A stretch of DNA of 37,186 nt from Bondarzewia mesenterica. Lineage: Eukaryota > Basidiomycota > Agaricomycetes > Russulales > Bondarzewiaceae. This document shows, piece by piece, positions 13,501 through 28,500 of the stretch. A program made the position numbers and the translations under genes. The stretch lies in NCBI GenBank assembly GCA_004802705.1, contig SGPL01000302.1:3818-41003 (forward strand), given 5' to 3'. A model generated the notes under the pieces. That model saw nothing but the letters and a program-made list of their open reading frames with translations. It was not told the origin of the DNA and made no database searches. The first letter of the stretch is position 1. The number at the start of each line of letters is the position of its first letter.

Positions 13501-16500
13501 CATTGGTGTTCTTGAACATAATCAACCGTCACATGTTTGGAGTTGCAAGCGATTGACCGCGGTGATTGTGCCAGCTGCAGCACGGTGACTCAAGTCCTGT
13601 GCCCTCTGCGATGTCTCAAATATCTATGAATAGCTCGCCTAGCGCAGCGTGACCTGAGAACCGCATGGGTACTGAAACTCAAGGCGCTGTACTCCCAGAA
13701 TTTGCTCTTCATTTCAACTGGAGCTGTCACTAACGCTAACGACGTACCATATTCGCCGGAAAGATGACCAGCCAAAATCCCCGAGGTTTCCTTCCTTCAC
13801 TCAATCCACTGCACACATACGGGTTTAGTGTAGTATAAAAGGCCCCAGCATGACTTCACTGTGGTGCAGGCCCCAAGGTTCGAGGTACTTCTGCCATGTA
13901 TTCGCTAGCGTCATGCATTTTTGCCTGCCTTGCACTTGCTCCCATGGACGTCGTGAAGGCCAATATCTTCGGTCCCATTGCTATGGATAGGCCTGCCCCA
14001 GCAGGTGGATCTGTAGCTAACGATCAACCGCCCAACTCTTTCTTTCAAGGTTATACCGCGCCGTTCCCTACCAATGATTGGTGGGCCGGCTATGCCGCTG
14101 GCTCAGGCGATGCGTAAGTCCACTTATCCGCTAAGGAATTTCCGATAGGTTCTGTATTCGATATTTGTGGCCTGTTTGTCTAGCGTCTGTGCAGGTCCCT
14201 TTCCATATGAATCCAGTCTGGCGAACAGTAGTATCCAATTCGGATTATCAACGTCTCGCCAGTTTGACGGGACGTCGATCAAGCAACCTACTCAGACCGA
14301 TTGGTCTGTGGGTTTCTCCGAACACTCAGGCAATGCGCAGGACCACAAGGCCGTTTCATGGGTTGAGTCGCGTTCATTGAAGCTATTCTTGGCTTCTAGT
14401 GCCATATTAACCCTGCTCACCAGGATTCACAATCGGTCACGCTTCAGTATTTCACGGGATCCAGCACTCTGACCAGCTATATGGTGCCTGGGTCGCCGTA
14501 CCTGACTTTTTCATTTGCGAGCGCCACTCCAAAATTCGCGAGTGGGCAAGGAATTATCACCTCTATTGGAGGGACGTCGGTCTCTGACAATGGCCAAGGT
14601 ATCTTGAACCAGGTTTATTATTGAGCTTCACATAGGCTGATTTCGTCTTCAGCCACTGTCTCTGGGACAAAATTCCTGGTGGTCAATAGCATCGGGACAT
14701 ACATAATATTTTCGCTTTCCGGGTCTCTGAATCTTACAGCCACAAACGCGAACGGCGCTGGAACAATCCTAGCGTCTGGGCCGTTCACAGGCGTGCTGCG
14801 TATGGTGAAGCTCAATCAAACATCGCATGAGGCCCTCCTCGATCAGTATGTCGCGAATTACCCAACGGCTGTCGAGACGGACTACTCGTTCTCTTCGACC
14901 GACCCGACTGCGATCTTGCGCTTCACTTGGACAGTCACTGGATCGCCCAATGACCTCCTGATGTTGACCTGGCCTCACCATCGGCACGTTATTTTTTATT
15001 AGTCATTGAATATATGCTGAGCCTGTAGCACCTTGCAGGATCAAAATGCTGTCTCCAAATTTCACTTCGACAGACTCTCTGAACTACTTGACGACGAAAG
15101 GATACATGTACCCGGCGCTCGGCAACATATGGAATTTGCAGTATGATCTGCCGACTATTGATTTCAATGCACCTCGAACACCGGATAGTTCTTGTTCGGC
15201 ATCCATCTTACAGGGCCTGGAGTATGAAATTGCACAGCTGGGCGACGCTCCTGTACCCGGGGACTTTTATTACTGGGGTGGCTCCATCGCCGCAAAAGCC
15301 AGGCTTGCGTTAGTGCATATTGCTCTAATTCGAATTCCTTTACTCACTCGTTGAATTTTCAGTTTGATCGCCGACCACCTTGGTCGCAGTGATCTCATAC
15401 CCACCGTTCTCAACTATTTGGAGACTAGCTATGAATACTGGGTGAGTAACCCTCACATATGCCGAGATCTGAGCACGCCTTAAAGCCTGAACATGATCTA
15501 GTTCGAGTCGTCCTCAAGTACCTTACCCGCGTATGAGACGGCCTGGGGCGGTATTATCAACGCTGCTGGTTATAACAATGTCGGGGTTGACTTCGGCAAT
15601 GGCTACTACAATGATCACCATTTCCACTACGGTTACTTTTTGACAGGTGCTGCAGTCATCGCAAAGTACGTGTTGGGTTGCCATCACAGGCTTGAGATCT
15701 GATCCGTCTTGGGCTAGATATGACAATAATTGGCTTGGCCAACACCAGACCTATATCAATTGGTTCCTTCGAGACATCGTCAATCCGACGCCCACTGATC
15801 CCTACTTCCCTGTCACCCGGCATAGGGACTTTTTTGCCGGTCACTCCTGGGGTACGTCAGCCTTGAATATCAGTATTCGCCTTGATTGTATCCTATCCTA
15901 CTTTTTTAGCATCCGGAATAGCTAACGGAGCTGGGTCTCGGGACCAAGAATCTGTCGGAGAAGCTGTCAATGCCTACTATGGCGCTATGCTATGGGCCTC
16001 GGTCATTGGAGATACAGACATCGAGAACTATACTCGTTTGCTTCTCGCATCAGAGCAGCATGCTGCCCAGGTTTACTGGCATATGTACCCCGAAGCCAAT
16101 TCTACAGATCGCGACCAGCCTTACCCAGAGGCCGACGTACGCAGTCTGGTCACGATCGGCAATGTGCAGGATTGGCAGTCGGGCGCCTGGTTGTAAGTTT
16201 CACGATTAGCTTATTGTAGGTTCCAGACAGCTCATGAGTCGCAACCTCAGATTCTGGGGATCTCAAAAGGTCGAGATCGCAGCCATCCAGATCCTACCCG
16301 TGACACCAGTCAACGAATACATGTACGACGCGGCTTGGGTACAAAACGTCTATCAATACGCCTCAGACGAAATCGCCGATCCTTCCATCAGCGACGACTG
16401 GAAGAGCGTGATCTACCTCGCGTACTCACAGTATGACCCGCAGACCGCCGCGCAGCTCTCTTCATCGCTCACGAGCTGGGGCTCTGGCAACACGTACACC

Positions 16501-19500
16501 AACCAGATGTATTTCTTATCCACTCGCCCTAATCCTTCTGGCCAACCCATCTGTTCTGCGGCTGCCGCGAACCCTTTGGGCAACTTCACCATCCAAGCAG
16601 TCCCTTCTGGGAACTATGTCGTCTCGTCCGCCAGCGACCCCAATCTCGACGCTTCGTCCGCCGCCCTGTCTTCCGCCGCGGTGTTCAACTTGGCCTTTGC
16701 GCCCAATGGAGGGACCGTGCAACTGATGTCGACGAGCCAGTTCGTCACCGCGGACTCGTCGGGCAATTACGTGCTTTCGTCAAGCCGCGCCACGGCGTCC
16801 ACTTGGGAAGTTTTCATGATCCGTCCAAAAATAGGTGCCGCGACAGACGTCTACTCCATTCGTGCCTTTTCGAATGAGCTGTACGTGACGATGGGGTCGG
16901 ACGGCGGCTTGATCAATAATGGGACTACGGAGGCGGATAGTACTGGTTTCCGATTTATCACGGTTTAGCGCTTTTCATTTGTAGAGGGGAAAAAGTCTGA
17001 TTCGTCGTCTATCTACGGTGTTACAATGATGAGTGCTGGCTTTGTATGTTTCTCATGGTCTCAAGCAGAGGTGATCATTCTCGGAAATGTTTCTAAACAT
17101 AATAACAAAAGTTCTGCATTTTGAGCGACTTATGGCGCTATAGTGTAGTGGTTATCACTCAGGATTCTGATTTGTGTTCCAGATTACTCTTCCTGAAACC
17201 CAGGTTCGAGCCCTGGTAGCGCCTTAGGGTGTATAAATCTTTAATTTTTTCTCAGTGTGCTCCGGACGCACAAGAAATCTATTAGTGTGAGATTCGAGAT
17301 AAAGAACACGTCCATCAAAGTGATGTCATGGGTATACATATTGTCTTGCATTTGTTGTAATGCACATGGTCATTATAGGGACTTTTCGAGTTCGAGCAAC
17401 TCTGCCATGAGCTCTGCATCCCGCCCGGACAATTTCTCCATCGATGACTCCGCCAATGGTCCCCTCACCTTCAGTTTTCCATATCCAAACTCTCTGGACA
17501 CAATCGCCTTGATAAAGCCAATCCCCCCAAGCTTACTCACAATGGCATCGCAGTGACTCAATAAACGCTGTATTTCGCGCGCCTCGTCTGCCTTTCCCTC
17601 ATCCCACAAGTCCCAGAGACGACGGTGGGCCTTGGGAACAATGTTCACGAGGGCCATGATGCCGCCGGCCGACTTCATGGCGATAGCGGGGAGAAAGGAG
17701 TCGGAGCGGCCGATGAAGGTCGCAAATTCGGAGGTGGGGTAGGTGGTGACAAGGCGGGTGAGTTTGCCGAGGTGCCCACAGGAGAGCTTGGTTCCTACGA
17801 TGTTGGGGTGCTCTCCTAGAGTGGCAATGGTGTCAGAGTCGAGATCGAGACCGGCAGTCACAACGGCGAAGTTGTACACCATCGTTGGAATTGGGGAGGC
17901 ATCAGCGACCTACGTAGCGATGCAATGAGCGTCATTCTCGGACGGCTATTGGACAGTTGAACGCACTTCACGATGGAAACGGAGGATGGGATCTTTTGAC
18001 ATCATAGGCCTCCAGGTAGAAGGAGTCAGGATCAGCGCATGGCTAGCCCCCGCCTCCTTCGCATCGGCATTGAGTTTCTTGGTTTCCCTAGTCGACTGTG
18101 CTCCCGTGCCGGCGATGACCAGAGTATTCTGAAAGCCATTTTCATCGAGGGTCTGGCGAGTAAGGCGGATCGCTAGCTTGCGCTCCTCCTGCGAGAGGTG
18201 TTGAGCTTCGCCGTTGGATCCCTGGACGAGGATACCGGTAACGCCTCCCTGAAATCGATATCGATCTAATTTGTGTTAGAGGACGAGATAGAAGGACACG
18301 CACCTGGGCTAGTCGAAGTACGTGCGATTTGATAGCAGCTGTATCGAGCTCTTCATCATCTGTGAAGAAGATGACGGCGGGAACGTAAATGCCAGGGGGA
18401 GGAGGGAGTGATCGTGCCATGGTGTTTCGATGGATGAAAAGTCGAGGGTGAGATGCTGGTCTTTATGTGGTGAATTCTCTAATTCAAACTGATCTAAAAT
18501 CTGAAAAATCGCAGAGTCGATGAAGATAACAAGTGATGGGTCCTTTTTCTGTCGCGGTCCGTCGGCCGAATGTAGTTCCGAGAGGCTTTCCATAGTGTCG
18601 AGCGACAAAAAAAAGCCGGTATTCAGTGTCTGAAGGAAGAGAAAGACAACGATACAATATTGATTGTTGCGTAGTCCAAGATGTAATTAGGCAGATCATA
18701 GTTGACTCTAGGACTATGTACCTCGCTGCGACTGGTTTCGACGATTTTTCGTCAAAGACGGTGCACGTGACGTCACAGCTCAAGTGAATTGAAACCGCAG
18801 CGATACCACGGCCCATCTTGACCCAATACCACCATCGTCTATACGCTACTCACGACACTTTGTCAGGCTTTTAGTAAACACACGACTTCACAATTACGAC
18901 TAGGCCGATATGGGCCTTTTGCTTTCTTTTCCTTTGGCTGGTCCCTTGGGAGCAATAGCTTCGTCATGTCTCGCAGGACTTGCGTTCTGCTTCACTTCAA
19001 CTGCAGGTGAGCTTTCACGCATTCATGCACTGTCCCAAACACCTGAACTGCAATGACCAGCCTCGATGTTCTGCAAGTCATGTAATTGCAATTCTTCTAT
19101 CGCGACTCGTGTGGGATTTGCGGTACGTCAATTCCTAGATGAAACATTCACTTTACTTACATCTATTCAGATGATCTTTGCGCTGAATTCAATGCTTGCA
19201 TGGTCTATGCGAACATCCTTCATGATACATCAAATTGAGAAATGGAGTTATGATTATATTAAAATGGACTGTGAAGGTGATAAGTGTTATGGAGTATTAG
19301 CGGTGCGTCCTCCAGGCTCTTGACCAATGCCAATCTGTTTCCTGACTGTGTATATTGTCTAGGTTCATCGTATATGCTTTGCACTTACCATTTTTCACGC
19401 CATTGTGAGCTTCAGCTTGATCGGCGTGAGAGACACGCGAGACAAGCGTGCTGCAATTCAGAACGGGTGAGCATCCTTCGTTCAATCCTCTCATCTCTGT

Positions 19501-22500
19501 GTCTCACCCGTGGTGTATTCTCCTTCAGCTGGTGGGGGCCGAAAGTCCTTCTCTGGTTTATTCTTGTTGCGGTATCCTTTTTGATTCCCAATGGCTTCTT
19601 TATCTTCTGGGGCAATTACGTCGCTCTCATTGGCGCCACCATCTTCATCCTCCTTGGTCTCGTCCTCCTTGTCGATTTTGCTCACTCCTGGTCCGAATCC
19701 TGTCTTGAGAACTGGGAATCCTCGCCTTCCTCGAACTTTTGGCAATGGATCCTTATTGGATCCACTGCCGGAATGTATGCTGCGACGATTGCGCTGACCG
19801 TTGTGCTCTACGTGTTCTTCGCGACAGCGGGATGCACGCTCAACCGATTCTTCATCTCGTTCAATCTAGCGCTCTGTGTTCTCATCACGATCCTGTGCAT
19901 ACATCCAACCGTGCAGGAGTATAACCCGCGCTCGGGCCTTGCTCAGAGTAGCATGGTCGCCGCGTACTGCACCTACCTCGTCATGTCCGCCGTCGGCAAC
20001 CACGATCATGAGACTTGCAATCCCCTTCGCTCAGGCGCGGCTTCCGGCACCCGCACCACTACTGTTGTTCTCGGTGCTGCCTTCACATTCTTGGCAGTTG
20101 CGTACTCGACGACGCGCGCGGCTACTCAGAGCAGGGCTTTGGTCGGTAAGAAAAAGTATGGAGCTGTGCAGCTGCCCAACGATGCCGAGGAGGGGCACGA
20201 GGTTAGTGTTGTGAATACGCAGCCGGGGAGAATAGAGACACCGAGATATCAGGCGTTGTTGGCAGCTGTTGAAGCTGGGTGCGCAATTATTTCTTCCATA
20301 TCACGCATACACTTATTCCTAACTTTCCGTAATTCATGAAGTGCGATACCTGCGTCGGCGTTAGATGAAGACGAGGATGACGATGACGACGAGCCAACTG
20401 GGATGCGAGACGACGAACGATCTGGCACTCGCTACAACGTGCGTTTTAGCTTTCCACACCACCAACTGCCATCGTGTGTTATCTGACTATTGGTTCATTA
20501 TCCGTAGTATTCTTGGTTCCATGTCATCTTCGCCATCGGCGCGATGTACGTTGCCATGCTGCTCACCGACTGGTACGTCTCTTGGCGGAGAAAGTTTTCG
20601 TAGGATGCTTATCTGACTCTGTGCATAGGAACGTGATGAAAGCGAATCGTTCATCCGATCCGAATGCGGACGACGTGTTCATCGGTCGCTCTGAGATTGC
20701 GATGTGGATGCGGATCGTTAGTTCTTGGGTATGCATGCTCTTGTACATCTGGAGCCTGCTTGCGCCCGTTATCATGCCAGATCGGTCAGTCCTTCTTGTT
20801 CCCCTCGCGATGAACGACATTATGCTGATTCCCTGCATCGTTTGTAACAAGGTTTTCTGATGTGTAGGCTTTGGGTATATATTGTTGCCGTAGCAAAGAG
20901 GATGTTGCGGGGTGCGTTGGTCGGCTTGGATTCGTGGTTTATTTTTCTTTATCGTGGAGAGCGCAGCATGTACAAGGTAATTTCATGATGGGCATTCATG
21001 CAATGTACGAAGTTTTTACGACAGTGTCGACGTGCGATGAATCAATCACAGAATCGTCGTTCGGCAGATTGATGAGCCACACTGGCAGGTATGGTGTTGA
21101 GAGTCAAGACGTGCATACCCATGGACTCCAAAAATGCTACTATAATATGCACGGTCAGTCTCAAACCAAATTCCTCTACGCTCACGCGTTCGACGGGGCT
21201 TTGGTCGAGCATATATGCATGGTGTGGACAGCTGGGTGAGAGGGAAAAGGTTTGAATACGATTTTGTGCAAGAACTACGTACTACTCACAATTGTGCTTA
21301 GCCTCGGCAGTAAGTCAACATTGATGTCTGACATTATATATTCGCACCAGCATTACAAGGGGTATCATGGACGTGGAAGAAGAGCCGGTCCAGCGGAGAT
21401 GTTTTCGTCACTGTTTACAAGCGGCCAGGATTGTGCAATGGCCTTGCAAAGGCCGAGAGCCAGTTCGAGGCGCGTCCAAGATCCATCATGCGGCTGCGAC
21501 CACTCCGTCGCATATGCGGAGCACACACCAAGTCTTCGATACCTATGCCGTTGCGGATCGTCAAACATGAGATGAGCGTGTCACTCCGCAGAGCGAATTG
21601 AGACGGTAGCGATGAAACTACACACCGATATCCGCGAACGGAGAACTTCCGCTATTCTGAGTTCTTGTTGGTCACGGTCACTATCTCCGTCATGATCGTC
21701 TGCGGCAGATGATGTGGGGTTAAGAGCGGATGGCGGCGGACGCGCGAGCCAAAGCGTGGCATCTGTGAGGAAAGTGAAGGAGGGCCCGAGCGCCGGCTTG
21801 TGCGTTGTCCAGGCAAACGCGGAGGCAGAATTCGTGTTTGAAACTGTGCTCGAGTTGAGGACCTGAGAAATTGTGGGTAAGCGAGGGTACGTGCGTGCGG
21901 CAGTGGTGGTGAAGGACGATGCGGGTTTCGAAGCCAGGAGAGGGCCGATCACTTACAAGAATGAAGAGCGCATGGGTCCGGGCAAGGGTACGGAGAGATC
22001 GCATGAACGTCGTCATTGCGGCGTGCCCTTGGAGTTTGAGAGGAAACGCGCTGGGAGAGAGTGATTTCAGGGAGGGGAAACGTAGCTTACCTTGAGATGA
22101 CGTTGCGCTTAGGTTGGGCCCGAGTAAAGGCGTGATTGTGTCGATCACTAGGATGCGGGGCCGAGCGTCAGATGAAGATGTCGACTATTGCAAGCAGGCT
22201 AGATGTGTCAACCCTCTCGTTGGCATGAGTAAGAAGTGCTCACAGTGAGAACGGAGCGTATGTTATCTAGGATATCGTATGCCGCCTCGATCTCGAAGGC
22301 AAGAGAAATATGCAAGCGTTCCAGAGCCGTGTCAGTGCACTTCATGATAGCTGTCTTTAGTCGATCGACCTCTTGGAGAAGATGGAATAGCCTACCGGAC
22401 CTGCTTGTGAAGACATTGCGTGTGTCAGACGTTGTGCGGATAAATCGCCGGTCGTGTCCATCCAGATCGCTGCGTCTCGACCATGTTGCGAAAGATGGCT

Positions 22501-25500
22501 GAGAACGGTGTGCAAGGCGAGGGCCTGCCCATGGTGGCATTGAGGAATTCTGTGAACAAGGCCGAGCAAGCAAGCTCACTGTCTTTCCCGTACCACTCTT
22601 TCCCGAGATCTCAATAACATTTCCACCATGTGTCCCTGAGAAGCTTCCACCGATCAATTCGTCCAGCTCGCTCACTCCGCTCTTTACCTCCGTAAGATCA
22701 CTTGCTACCTCAGACGCGAGCAGCTCGTCACCTGACATGCCTTCCGCCGCGACTTGGCCTGTGACATTGTCAATACACGATTCGAGCTCGCCTAGAGTCG
22801 TGCTGCCGCGCGGGAGCGAGTGCAACAGCGCGTCGGGAGGAATAAAGACGAGATCTGCGGCTGTTTTTATGTTGATTGCGGACAGATTTTGAAGAAGAGC
22901 CGGAGGAAGAGCAGGAGAGAGGTTTGAAAGGCGAATGGACATTGTAATTTTCAAAAATTGCCTCCAAAAGTGCAGCAATATTGAGACGGGTCGGATAAGT
23001 CGAGCCTCACTCGAAGTTGTGGACGGCAGCTTGATGCTGCTCGATGGCGCGAGACAAAGACCTTTGCGATGAAGCTCAACTTTGATTCAACTTTGCTTGA
23101 GTTTGCCGCTGAGTTTCGAATAGCTTAAGGTTAAGAAGGGTTAAGGTTACGGCATATTCAACCTCCCGCCAGCGAGGCGGCATCAGAGACTGCGGGGCTA
23201 TGTGGGGGCGGGGGCTCGGGAGTCGGGAGGCTTAGAGAGGCCTTCGACAGCATCCTCGATGCTGTGAACACTCAGAGAGAGTAACTGAAATTACCTGAAG
23301 ATTGAACAATTACGCATAATACATTGGCACTTCGTTAAGGCAGCGTACAATCGAGGAAAAGAACAAGAAGGAAACAGAGGTGAAACAAGGAGACTTGGAA
23401 AACGTCAATAAAACAGCGAGAAATCAGACGGGCGGACAAAGAAATTCGTTACCAAACGGATAGCGCCCACAGAGCACCGAACGATAGCAAGCCCCACAGG
23501 ATGCAATACATCCAGAAGCCATGCTATTGTGCAACACTCGTAAAGACCACCATCTCTCCGAGAAGCGCCATAGCCGGCTTTGATGGCCGGGCAGGCTCTC
23601 TCGCGCAAGTCGTGACGGCAGGAAAGCAGACGCTACGAAGGTATTGAGTCCGCTGATGAAGGATACACGTGCTTCAGATGCCGATACTTCTTTAAAGTAT
23701 ACAGAGCGAGCGTCTCTGCAAGTACGTTCAGCATCACGCGACAATACGGTGTGAACTGGGGCACGACGCACCATTCTTGATATACTCGCCCATCCTTATC
23801 GCATTCTCGATTTCCTCCGGATCAGACAGATTCCTATTCTCTGCCAACATATTCATTAACAGGCTTGACTGGGGATAACGTCAACACGGCGAAGGAATGG
23901 ACGACCTACTCTCAAACATGCGCCGCATACGAGCGTGAAAGTTATATCTACCTCTAACGATTATTGTGATTTGCTAGGAAATATAAATAGGAGACTCAGC
24001 GCACGAAGGATCGGGGTAGTCTCTGCCCAGCCTGTGAAGTTCTTTGTATAGAGAGATCACACGATGGCGAGTCGCGGCGCTTGACATTGCTGCTGCCAAT
24101 GGGCGACCTTTACCGCGACGCAGACTCGACTTGGTCGGAATCGGAGGCGAGAGGCGTTGGTCCCAAAGAGGAAGGCGTCGCGTGCGGTATGCGTGGGAGA
24201 AATATCCCGATGTGTCTCCCGAGCAAAGTGGCTACAATGTGCACACAATGTGCGCAACGAAACTCTCCGTGTCCCTCTGGACTGACATGATGAATGCATA
24301 GAGATGCATCCTGATGCATCTCCTTCTCAGTCACCTAGGTATTTATATATGGTGCGCGCGGCTTAGACAGCATGGATAAGATTCAATGGTTTTGACGGAT
24401 AGACCCATGTGGTGTTTTAGCACGTCCCTGAGAGAGGAGACAATACAGAACGACTGTCTTCTGTATGGTCAGCCACGGAGACTAAGAGGAGACCAGGAGG
24501 ACCGATATCCAGCGCTCATACTCCGCAAGCCATCAAACTATATACGTACTTTGTGAAGGCTCGTGCCCCGGGGCATGAATTGGCAGGGCTTCTTTGGTGC
24601 ATTCCACACGGGAAGCGAAATCTCCGAATTCTTGAATTCAATTGGACCCAATGCAGGGCATACTGTAAGTACAGCTATAACCTCGGGAAGAAAAGAATCA
24701 ACGCAATCTCGAGAGGTGTGTGCATGGATTGCGCAGTCTAGTCATGCGATGATCGATTGTGACTGCGTCATACGTACTTGTTCAGGCAAGTCATGAATGA
24801 AGTAAGTTCTTGCGACAGCTCTCACCGAGCGATTTTTTCCAGATCATGTTTTTTTTTTCGCCGCCGGCAGCAGCGTCCACATAATTTTCTCTTCAAACCG
24901 TTCCTGTACCTTCATTTTTGATAGCTGCTGATGGAAAGGAGCCAGAGACGGCCTGAGAGCACGCGTTTTTTTTCTCGATTTTCTAGTGCAAATTCTTAGA
25001 GCCGACGAACATGCCAATAGCTAGACAGGGGCGGCAAGTCCTTCCGCCTTCATGAAACCCCGATGAACCTAGATTGCTCGTGGAAGGCCGTCGTGGGCGG
25101 CTGCCTGCGACGTCCTGCGACTGCCAAGGCGAGTAGAAGATGAACGTGCAACGGACTCCCGGACAGCGCGCGACCTGATTGGCTCTCGGGCTGCGAACGT
25201 GCGAGGTACGTCCTAGTGGCGCGGCCCTGGTTGTCGGTCAGAGTGTCCAGTAGTGTCCAGTCCATATGGGTTTTTGCTAGTCCATCCCGGACATATCTCC
25301 CCTATATAACAATGGCTTTGCGTAAGGTTTCGAGGCACCCCCGTGTTCTCTTTCTTTGGTGGAGTTTCACTCTTCGACGCCAACGTCGCCCTCCCCAATG
25401 GACACATCCGGTGAAAAAGACAAAGTGTCGAGCGAGGGCTCTCTTCCTCGTCTCCCTCATTCGGGCGTCCCTCACGATCTCGACGAGCGCCGCAGGGCTG

Positions 25501-28500
25501 CTCTTGAAGAAATTGATAACGCGAAATTTTCGTGCGTTGCATCCATCCTCGCCCTTTTTCTCTTCTCACGTTCATGACTTGTCAGGTGGTTCCATGTCAA
25601 AGTCTGCGCAGTCGCTGGTGTTGGCTTCTTCACCGATGCGTGAGTATCGACGGCATCACACCGTTATCTTTGATGGTACATCTTAACTCGCATTTGCAGC
25701 TATGATATATTTGCCATCAACATTGCTTCCACAATGTTGGGCTACGTGTATGGAAAAAGTGAGCTTTTCTCCTCTGCGATCAGTCCTCAGTACTCACATA
25801 AACGGACGCTCAGAACACGCATTGAGCGTCAATCAGGACCTTGGTGTCAAAGTTGCAACGCCAATCGGCACACTATTCGGCCAGCTGCTCTTCGGTTGGC
25901 TTGCTGACGTTGTCGGTCGTAAGCGCATGTGTAAGTGTATCTTCTCACTCCCCCGAAGTCTACTTTCCTCATGAAATTTCAGACGGTATTGAATTGATGA
26001 TTATTATCATCGCCACGTTCGGCCAAGCCCTTTCAGGATCGGGTCCCGCAGTCGGTGTCATCGGTGTCCTGATCGTCTGGCGTTTCCTCATGGGTGTTGG
26101 TATCGGTGGTGACTATCCTCTGAGCGCCGTCATCTCCTCCGAATTTGCCTCGACGCGGACTCGCGGCCGTCTGATGACTGCCGTGTTCGCTAATCAGGGC
26201 TGGGGTAACTTTGGTACATATATTACTCTCGTGGTCGCGACCTTCGTATCCTTGACTAACTGAATTCTCTACAGCCGCTGCCCTCGTTTCCTTGATCGTT
26301 GTCTCTGCATACAAGACCGCTATCCTCCATGATAACCCGGCAACGCTTGACTCCGTCGATTTCTGCTGGCGTCTGCTCATCGGTTTGGGATGTGTACCCG
26401 GCTGTATCGCGTTGTACTTCCGTCTTACCATCCCTGAGACGCCTCGGTTCACTATGGATATCGAGCGTAACGTCAAGCAGGCAACAGAGGATATTCATGA
26501 CGTCTTGACCAGCGGCTCGTATAACGTGGACCCTGATGCTGTTGTTCAGCGCGTGGAAGCGCCTAGGGCTAGCCGTCGTGACTTTAGGGCTCACTTCAGT
26601 AAATGGTCCAACTTGAAGGTGCTCATCGGAACCTCGTACTCGTGGTTTGCACTGGATGTAAGTCTGTGTAAAAAAGACTATGGCTTGACTTGATCTAACC
26701 GGTAACTTTGTAGATCGCCTTCTACGGTCTTGGCCTCAATTCCTCTATCATTTTGACCGCCATCGGTTTCGGATCGCCCGTCACGACTGGCACACGTGGT
26801 GTCTACGGCAACTTGCACAACATTTCTGTCGGAAACTTGATTCTCTCAGCTGCCGGATTGATCCCCGGCTACTGGGCGTCCTTCCTCTTCATTGATTCCT
26901 GGGGCCGCAAGCCCATCCAGCTCATGGGCTTCACCATGCTTACCATTCTTTTCGTCATCATGGGTACGCTCCCCTCACTCTCGCCCGATAGGCGTATGAT
27001 GCTGACTGTGCGTAGGCTTCGGTTATAACAAGCTGACGGCCACCCATTCGGCCACCAAGGCATTCGTTTTCCTTTACTGCCTTGCCAACTTCTTCCAGAA
27101 CTTCGGTCCCAACACGACAACCTTCGTCGTCCCTGGTGAGGCCTTCCCGACGCGTTACCGTTCGACAGCCCACGGTATCTCCGCTGCGAGCGGCAAGCTC
27201 GGCGCCGTCGTTGCGCAGGTTGGCTTCGCTCGGATGAAGGATATCGGTGGCAAGAACCACTTCGTGAAGCACATGTACGTTTCTACGAAATCCCATTCCA
27301 CAGTTATCGAACCAGCTTGCTGACGAGGAGGATCGGCATTTAGTCTTGAGATTTTCGCTTTTTTCATGTTGACAGGTATCTTCTCTACGCTGCTTATTCC
27401 CGAGACCAAGGGACGGTCGTTGGAGGAGCTGTCCAACGAGAACCAAGATGGCTTCATCCGAGGTTCGTTTATTTCCATGAAGATGTCACCCCTTCTAGCG
27501 GCTGTAGTCTTACTGGCTGGCTTTTTTTGTTGCAGGTGTTAAGCAAGTAGAAATCAGAGATGGCGTTGTCGTCGGCGAGCAGGATAGAAAGTAACATCAC
27601 CATTTACCATTGATACCACAACTGTCATAGTGGTGCTACTTATATGCTCTTACTCTTTGGTCTATATCACTCACGACTCCTTTTTTCCTTGCCTCTTTGT
27701 TGCCTCTCTTACCTCTTTGTCACTCTCTAACGATGTCTCCCGTTCTTGCCGTCAAGCTTGCAAGAATCGGTTTATTTATGCAAACACTTGTTGTAGCCTT
27801 TTCCCTCACTATAATATTAACAGCTCTTCGCTACGCTCGGAAACAATGGAAACGCGATCATTTGAAAAACCTGGGTTGTGCGCGATGGTTGAATTCGATG
27901 ATGTCGGGAGTGCGGATGTATATGACGTCGTTAAATGCGCCTGTCAGACTTGTTCTCAAGCCCTACGAAACGAGTGCCCCGTCAACACTCAATATCGCAC
28001 CGTCTTGACCATCGTCCCGCATCACCCTATCAGCTAGATAGCACCAGCTCAATCGAATTTTAGTTACAACCAGTTTGTGCGGCCAATTTACTTCACGCTG
28101 CCCTGCCATCTAGCTGACTTTTTTTCTCAATCAATCCTCCGACCGATGCTATCAAGTGCTCATGCCTAAGGCCAAACTTGAAAAGCCCTCCGCGTTCTCA
28201 GAACCCTCAGAGCCCTCAAATCTTTCACCGGAGGATGAGCCGCGCGAGCAGATCACGGGCGAGCAAGAGGAGAATCCGCAGCTTGTCCTGAAGAACGACA
28301 AGCGCGATCTTGACAATCAAGGGAAAGCAAAGGGGGTGAAGGGGAAGCAGGGGAAGCAGAGGGCGAAGATGTGATTGGGCACTTGTGCTGCCGCGGGGAC
28401 TCTGGCATGTGGTGTGGACGGTCGTTGGCAAGTCATTCAAATGTGTAGTATACTTAGCATCTCGAGCTCGTTTCTGTGATGAACCCATACTTTCTTGTAC